From NCBI RefSeq assembly GCF_030158645.1, contig NZ_JAOASO010000041.1, forward strand, positions 1 through 64,000: DNA of 64,000 bases, in the 5' to 3' direction. The translations under genes and the position numbers were made by a program. The notes under the pieces were generated by a model. That model made no database searches. It saw nothing but the letters and a program-made list of their open reading frames with translations, and had not been told where the DNA came from. This document shows, piece by piece, positions 60,080 to 64,000 of this stretch. This DNA is from Hydrogenophaga sp. GTDB taxonomy: Bacteria; Pseudomonadota; Gammaproteobacteria; Burkholderiales; Burkholderiaceae_C. Within the stretch, counting starts at the first letter, position 1. Each line of letters starts with the position of its first letter.

Positions 60080-60240
60080 GGTGGTGGGGGGCGATGTGGG
60101 GTGATCGGGGTCGAGCGCAAGGGCAAGCGGGCCCCACTGGAGCCCGCGAAAGCGGTGCGCACGCGCTCGAGCATACCGCCGCTGCCTGGGTCAACCCGTT
60201 GCAGTGAGACGCCCCTCCCACCGCCGTGCCGCGAAACGGA

Positions 60241-60804
60241 TCAGGCCGCGAGCGCCATGGCGTGTTTGTTGGCGATCTTGTTGCCTGCGTTCACCGAGCA
60301 CTCGATGTCGCCCGACAGCTGACCGCCTTCTTCGATGACCACCTTGCCGTAGCGGATGCGGCCGGTCACCTTGCCGGTGGAATAGATCACCAGCTTGTTG
60401 CGCACGGTGAGGTTGCCGTCGAACACACCGTGGATCTCGGCGATGTCGATCTCTGCCGAGCCCTTGAACTCACCCTGCTGGGCGATCTGGATCACGCGCG
60501 AGTCCATCGTGGCTTCGACCATGCCTTCGACCACCAGCGTGTCGCAATCGGTGATCTCCACGCCCTTGAGCTTGATGTTCGGCCCCACGGTCAGTTTGCT
60601 GCCGCCTTCAGGCGCGCTGGAAGAAGTCGACGGGCTCGTGGCCAGGCTGGAAGGCAGCTCCACGTCGGGCGTGGCCGGGACCGCTGCGGACGGCTGGGAT
60701 GGCGTCGTCACACCGCCGGTGCTCTGCCCGTAGCGAGGTGTGGCCATGCCCTGGTTCAGGGTTTTGGGTTGATCGATGTCGCGTTTGCCAAAGTGCAGTG
60801 CCAT
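60241..60804 (-). CDS. bactofilin family cytoskeletal protein
   Basis: A 187-residue bactofilin (DUF583), a beta-helical filament protein. A Ser/Pro-rich head of about 75 residues (TPSQPSAAVPATPDVELPSS) precedes the beta-helix core, with KLTVGPNIKLKGVEITDCDT, LVVEGMVEATMDSRVIQIAQ, GSAEIDIAEIHGVFDGNLTV and GKVVIEEGGQLSGDIEC. The invariant Gly and hydrophobic ladder pattern is clear. AAGGAG five bases before ATG 60804 fixes the start. It may scaffold envelope or polar structures. The 161-base gap 60080-60240 holds no other gene. Confidence 0.92.
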   Translation of the reverse strand: MALHFGKRDIDQPKTLNQGMATPRYGQSTGGVTTPSQPSAAVPATPDVELPSSLATSPSTSSSAPEGGSKLTVGPNIKLKGVEITDCDTLVVEGMVEATMDSRVIQIAQQGEFKGSAEIDIAEIHGVFDGNLTVRNKLVIYSTGKVTGRIRYGKVVIEEGGQLSGDIECSVNAGNKIANKHAMALAA

Positions 60805-60939
60805 GCCAGCTCCTTCAAAAAGTGAAGCGCTCATGCTAAGTGCGGCGGTGCTTACATTCGGGCGGGTTCCGTAAGAGGGGTAACGAGATGAACCGTACAG
60901 GTCGTTTCATTCTTCGTCTTGCTGACCAGCCGGCTTCCC

Positions 60940-60951
60940 GTGTTCGAACAC
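60940..60951. promoter_or_regulatory. 12-base perfect palindrome upstream of the FAD monooxygenase operon
   Basis: GTGTTCGAACAC is a perfect palindrome ending six bases before a TATAGT -10 (60958-60963). It lies in the promoter spacer, a normal place for a repressor site. Confidence 0.45.
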
Positions 60952-60961
60952 ATGGCATATA

Positions 60962-60975
60962 GTTGCGCACGCAAC
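60962..60975. promoter_or_regulatory. MarR-type operator candidate
   Basis: GTTGCG-CA-CGCAAC is a perfect 6-2-6 inverted repeat that overlaps the end of the TATAGT -10 and the probable transcription start. MarR proteins bind palindromes of this size, and the last gene of the operon is a marR gene, so autoregulation is likely. Confidence 0.55.
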
Positions 60976-60994
60976 CAAATTGAAAAAGAAACTC

Positions 60995-62557
60995 ATGCCT
61001 CTGTCTGCCCATGTTCCCGTGTTGATCGCTGGCGGCGGCCCCGTCGGCCTCACGCTCTCGGCCTTGTTGTCTGCTCACGGCATCCACAACCTCGTGATCG
61101 AGGCCGACGACAGTTACTGCACCGGCAGCCGCGCCATCTGCATGTCGCGCCGCTCGCAGGAGATCCTGGGCTGGGTGGGGGCCGATCAGGCGTTGGTGAC
61201 CAAAGGCCTGAGCTGGGTGGGCGGGCGCAGCCATTGGCGCCACACCGAGGTGTTGCATTTCCAGATGCCGAGCGAGCCCACGCAGCGCTTTGCGCCCATG
61301 GTCAACATCCAGCAGTTTTACGTGGAGGAGTTTGCGCACCGGGCAGCGCAGACGGCAGGGTTGTCTCGGGTGCAATGGAGCAGCCGCGTGAGCGCCGTGA
61401 CACCCCATGAGACCGGCGTTGATGTCGAGGTGATCACGCCCCAAGGTCCGCAGACCGTGCGCACCGACTGGCTGGTGGCCTGCGACGGTGGACGCAGCAC
61501 CGTGCGCGAACAGCTCGGCCTGCATCTCGAAGGCACGCAGTACGACGGCAAATACGTCATCGTGGACGTGGTGCAGCAAACCCGGCGGGCGGTGGAGCGC
61601 CTGGCCTGGTTCGACCCGCCGTCCAACCCCGGCTCCACCATCCTCATGCACCGCCAGCCCGACGACGTGTGGCGCATCGACTACCAGATCCGCGACGACG
61701 AAGACCCGCTGGAGGCGGTGAAACCCGAGAACGTGTTGCCGCGCGTGCAGAGCCACCTGGCCATGATCGGCGAAACCGAGCCCTGGGAGCCACTGTGGAT
61801 ATCGATCTACAACGCCAAGTGCTTCACCTTGCCAAGCTATCGATACGGGCGGGTGATGTTCGCGGGCGATGCGGCGCACCTGGTGCCCATCTTCGGTGTG
61901 CGTGGGCTCAACTCCGGGCTGGACGACGCCGGCAACCTGGCCTGGAAACTCGCGCGGGTGGTGCGCGGCCAGTCGCCGCACGCGCTGCTCGATTCGTACT
62001 CCACCGAGCGTGTGCACGCCACGCGCGAGAACATCGCCTATGGCGCCAAAAGCACCGAATTCATGGCCCCGCCCAACTTTGCCTACCGGCTGATGCGCGA
62101 AGCCACGCTGCGCCTGGCCGAGGCCGATGCGCTGGTGCGCTCGCTCATCAACCCGCGCCAGTCCACGCCCATCACCTATGTGGACTCGCCCTTGAACGCA
62201 ACCGCCACCACCGGCTGGAGCAACGACATGGCCGCGCCTGGTGCGCCCGCGCCGGAGGCCTTGCTCCAGGGCGGGCAGGGCGCCTTTCACCTGAGCAGCT
62301 GTTTCGGGCGCGATTTCCTGGTGCTGGTGTTCGGCCCGGGCGATCAGCGGGCGCTCGACTTGCCTGGCCTGCAGGCGCTGGCCATCGGCCCCGGCATGGA
62401 CGTGCATGGGCAGGCTTGGCAGCGCTACGGACTGCAAACCGCGACCGACCAGGCCCTGGTGCTCGTGCGGCCCGACGGCTACGTGATGGGCCGCTGGCAC
62501 GGACACGACCCGGCGCCTGTGCTCCAAGCCCTGCAAACCACCGGAGTGTTCGCATGA
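60995..62557 (+). CDS. FAD-dependent aromatic hydroxylase (MhpA/PobA-like monooxygenase)
   Basis: A 520-residue class A flavoprotein monooxygenase. GGGPVGLTLSALLSAHGI is the FAD-binding Rossmann motif, DGGRST(VRE) in LVACDGGRSTVREQLGL is the DG motif, and GRVMFAGDAAHLVPIFGVRG is the second FAD motif with GD. The C terminus (GPGDQRALDLPGLQALAIGP) is a thioredoxin-like domain. The type fits phenolic-substrate hydroxylases such as MhpA, but the substrate cannot be assigned. A TTG at 60980 is an alternative start. It is the first of three coupled genes, with a DUF2783 gene and marR. Confidence 0.9.
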   Translation: MPLSAHVPVLIAGGGPVGLTLSALLSAHGIHNLVIEADDSYCTGSRAICMSRRSQEILGWVGADQALVTKGLSWVGGRSHWRHTEVLHFQMPSEPTQRFAPMVNIQQFYVEEFAHRAAQTAGLSRVQWSSRVSAVTPHETGVDVEVITPQGPQTVRTDWLVACDGGRSTVREQLGLHLEGTQYDGKYVIVDVVQQTRRAVERLAWFDPPSNPGSTILMHRQPDDVWRIDYQIRDDEDPLEAVKPENVLPRVQSHLAMIGETEPWEPLWISIYNAKCFTLPSYRYGRVMFAGDAAHLVPIFGVRGLNSGLDDAGNLAWKLARVVRGQSPHALLDSYSTERVHATRENIAYGAKSTEFMAPPNFAYRLMREATLRLAEADALVRSLINPRQSTPITYVDSPLNATATTGWSNDMAAPGAPAPEALLQGGQGAFHLSSCFGRDFLVLVFGPGDQRALDLPGLQALAIGPGMDVHGQAWQRYGLQTATDQALVLVRPDGYVMGRWHGHDPAPVLQALQTTGVFA

Positions 62558-62751
62558 CCGACGCCGATCTCGACCGCAGTTACAGCGCCCTGTGCGAAGC
62601 CCTTGCCCGGGTGGGAGAGGACAAGGCGCCGCTGTTTCTGTCCATGTTGTGCCTTTTGCTCATCAGCCGCCAACAGGCTGCCCACGAGGTGCTGCCGCTG
62701 TTTGCACATGCCGAGCGCCAATGCGCGGACGGAGCGGGCGATGGCCGCTGA
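62554..62751 (+). CDS. DUF2783 domain small protein
   Basis: A 65-residue protein starting MTDADLDRSYSALCEALARV, then GEDKAPLFLSMLCLLLISRQ. DUF2783 proteins are known beside FAD-dependent aromatic hydroxylases, where their role is unknown. It overlaps the monooxygenase stop as ATGA (62554-62557) and overlaps marR by 11 bases. The hydrophobic stretch FLSMLCLLLIS is not long enough to be a clear membrane helix. A regulatory or accessory subunit is the likely idea. Confidence 0.82.
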   Translation: MTDADLDRSYSALCEALARVGEDKAPLFLSMLCLLLISRQQAAHEVLPLFAHAERQCADGAGDGR

Positions 62752-63217
62752 CACCACCCCGCCAGCCCTTCAGGACTTTCTCACCTGGCGTCTGCACCGC
62801 CTGGCCAAACTCACCGATCGCCAGAGCACCGACGCCTACGCCAGTGTCTTCGGACTGGGCGTGGGCGAAGCGCGCTGCCTGGCCGCCATCGGGCAGTTCG
62901 CGCCGCTCTCGGTGAAAGACCTCGCGGCGCAGGCCAACCTCGACAAGGCCCAGGCCAGCCGCGCCGCTCAGATGCTGGTGGAGCGCGATCTGGTGCAGAA
63001 GTCGGCCAGCGAAACGGATGCACGTGGCGTGGTACTCACGCTCACGCGCACCGGTCGGCCCCTGTGGCGGCGGGTGATGCGGTTGATCGAGCAGCGCAAT
63101 GCGGACATTTTTGGCTGCCTTTCCAAGGCCGAGAGGCGCCAGCTCGAAACCCTGTTTGACCGCCTCATTGCCCATGCCGACACCCGCCAGGGGGACAGTG
63201 GCCCTGCAAGCCCCTGA
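62741..63217 (+). CDS. MarR-family transcriptional regulator
   Basis: A 158-residue winged-helix regulator. GVGEARCLAAIGQFAPLSVK, DLAAQANLDKAQASRAAQML with VERDLVQKSASETDARGVVL form the MarR DNA-binding region, including the DxR wing motif (TDARG). The start ATG 62741 lies inside the DUF2783 gene, 11 bases before its stop, so translation is coupled. It probably represses its own operon through the inverted repeat at 60962-60975, with an aromatic compound as ligand; both points are inference. Confidence 0.9.
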   Translation: MAADTTPPALQDFLTWRLHRLAKLTDRQSTDAYASVFGLGVGEARCLAAIGQFAPLSVKDLAAQANLDKAQASRAAQMLVERDLVQKSASETDARGVVLTLTRTGRPLWRRVMRLIEQRNADIFGCLSKAERRQLETLFDRLIAHADTRQGDSGPASP

Positions 63218-63249
63218 AATCGGGGGCAGCCCGTAAAATTGCGGGTTTT
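63210..63249 (+). terminator. double hairpin after marR, overlapping a -10-like TAAAAT
   Basis: GCCCCT at 63210-63215 pairs with GGGGGC at 63222-63227, overlapping the marR stop. A second stem, CCCG at 63230-63233 with CGGG at 63242-63245, is followed by TTTT. The loop of the second stem contains TAAAAT at 63234-63239, which also reads as a -10 for the downstream gene. It may be a terminator, a promoter, or both. Confidence 0.4.
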
Positions 63250-63283
63250 CCACCCACCCGCGCTCCGGGTCTGTGCCAGCCCC

Positions 63284-64000
63284 ATGAACGCTCCCGTCGA
63301 CGTCTCCTTTTTCGCTCGCGCTGCCAAGCCGATCACCAGCTACCGCCCGTATTGGGCCAAGCGGTTCGGCGTGGCGCCCCTGTTGCCCATGAGCCGCGCC
63401 GAGATGGAGAAGCTCGGCTGGGACAGCTGCGACATCATTCTGGTCACAGGCGATGCCTACGTGGACCACCCCAGCTTCGGCATGGCGGTGGTGGGGCGCG
63501 TGCTGGAGGCGCAGGGCTTTCGCGTGGGCATCATTGCCCAGCCCGACTGGACCAGCGCCGAGGCCTTCAAGGCGCTGGGCAAGCCCAACCTGTTCTGGGG
63601 CGTGACCGCCGGGAACATGGATTCCATGATCAACCGCTACACGGCGGACCGCAAGATCCGCAGCGACGACGCCTACACTCCGGGCGACGTGGGCGGCAAA
63701 CGGCCCGACCGCGCGGCCATCGTCTACAGCCAGCGCTGCCGCGAGGCTTTCAAGGACGTGCCCATCGTGCTCGGCGGCATCGAAGGCAGCCTGCGCCGCA
63801 TCGCCCACTACGACTACTGGAGCGACAAGGTTCGCCGCAGCATCGTGGTGGACAGCAAGTGCGACCTGCTGCTCTACGGCAACGCCGAGCGGGCGCTGGT
63901 CGAGGTGGCGCACCGCATCGCCGCGCGTGAGCCGATCGAGCGCATCACCGACGTGCGCGGCACCGCCTTCGTGCGCCGCCCCGGCGATCCCACGGCCGAA
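63284..64000 (+). CDS. YgiQ-type radical SAM protein (3'-truncated by window)
   Basis: The 239 codons present encode the N-terminal region of the UPF0313/YgiQ family. [20 protein letters not shown], then [20 protein letters not shown] and [16 protein letters not shown] are the diagnostic B12-like N-terminal sequence. [15 protein letters not shown] and [20 protein letters not shown] continue it. The CxxxCxxC cluster of radical SAM proteins lies beyond the window end. The function of this family is not established. A TAAAAT motif 45 bases upstream may be its promoter. Confidence 0.9.
   Translation, partial: MNAPVDVSFFARAAKPITSYRPYWAKRFGVAPLLPMSRAEMEKLGWDSCDIILVTGDAYVDHPSFGMAVVGRVLEAQGFRVGIIAQPDWTSAEAFKALGKPNLFWGVTAGNMDSMINRYTADRKIRSDDAYTPGDVGGKRPDRAAIVYSQRCREAFKDVPIVLGGIEGSLRRIAHYDYWSDKVRRSIVVDSKCDLLLYGNAERALVEVAHRIAAREPIERITDVRGTAFVRRPGDPTAE

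Overview
The window looks like a stretch of chromosome from a GC-rich betaproteobacterium, most likely Burkholderiales/Comamonadaceae (Hydrogenophaga- or Acidovorax-like). The support is the order ndk-rlmN-pilF-rodZ-ispG-hisS-yfgM-bamB-der-hfq-hflX-hflK-hflC-DUF2065-hisZ-purA, a dihydrolipoamide dehydrogenase that carries its own lipoyl domain beside a two-lipoyl-domain E2, and a short Lys-rich protein of a kind I associate with Burkholderiales. The genus is inference. Coding density is very high, many genes overlap by ATGA, and I see no rRNA, tRNA, CRISPR array, insertion sequence or prophage. No gene-free gap exceeds 300 bases.

Layout. 1-5.7 kb: 3' part of aceE, then aceF and lpdA of the pyruvate dehydrogenase complex. 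5.7-11.5 kb: a minus-strand protein of unknown family, an exported NlpC/P60 peptidase, a TetR regulator with a palindrome in its promoter, an isochorismatase-like hydrolase, propionyl-CoA ligase prpE and an ArsR-type regulator. 11.7-17.4 kb: sucA-sucB-lpd of the 2-oxoglutarate dehydrogenase complex, with a strong hairpin between sucB and lpd. 17.4-25.6 kb: zapE, PP2C phosphatase, DinG/YoaA-type helicase, bamD, rluD, scpB and rluB. 25.7-42 kb: the conserved housekeeping block listed above. 42-49 kb: phosphoribosyltransferase, a cystathionine beta-lyase-like enzyme, a small Lys-rich protein, mnmH, tesA diverging from a YbbA-like ABC ATPase, rlmB and a sirtuin. 48-51.2 kb, minus strand: a GAF-PAS histidine kinase, a single-domain response regulator and a split two-gene chromate transporter, all overlapping. 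51.3-56.7 kb: a fadA-fadB-SDR beta-oxidation operon divergent from an acyl-CoA dehydrogenase. 56.7-60.8 kb: a periplasmic catalase-like protein divergent from a LysR regulator, an orphan small protein, a lone ABC ATPase and a bactofilin. 61-63.2 kb: a three-gene operon of FAD monooxygenase, DUF2783 protein and MarR regulator behind two palindromes. The window ends inside a YgiQ-type radical SAM gene.

How it fits together. Both 2-oxo-acid dehydrogenase complexes are encoded here, each with its own E3. PrpE and the beta-oxidation genes feed acyl-CoA and propionyl-CoA into central metabolism. The 22-42 kb block handles envelope assembly (BamB, BamD, RodZ, PilF), RNA modification (RluB, RluD, RlmN) and protein quality control (HflK/HflC). 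Most of the window is ordinary core genome. The least explained parts are the in-frame REP-like palindrome in aceF, the kinase/regulator/chromate-transporter operon, the lone ABC ATPase near the bactofilin, two proteins of unknown family and several palindromic regulatory sites. I did not find a clear new multi-gene system.
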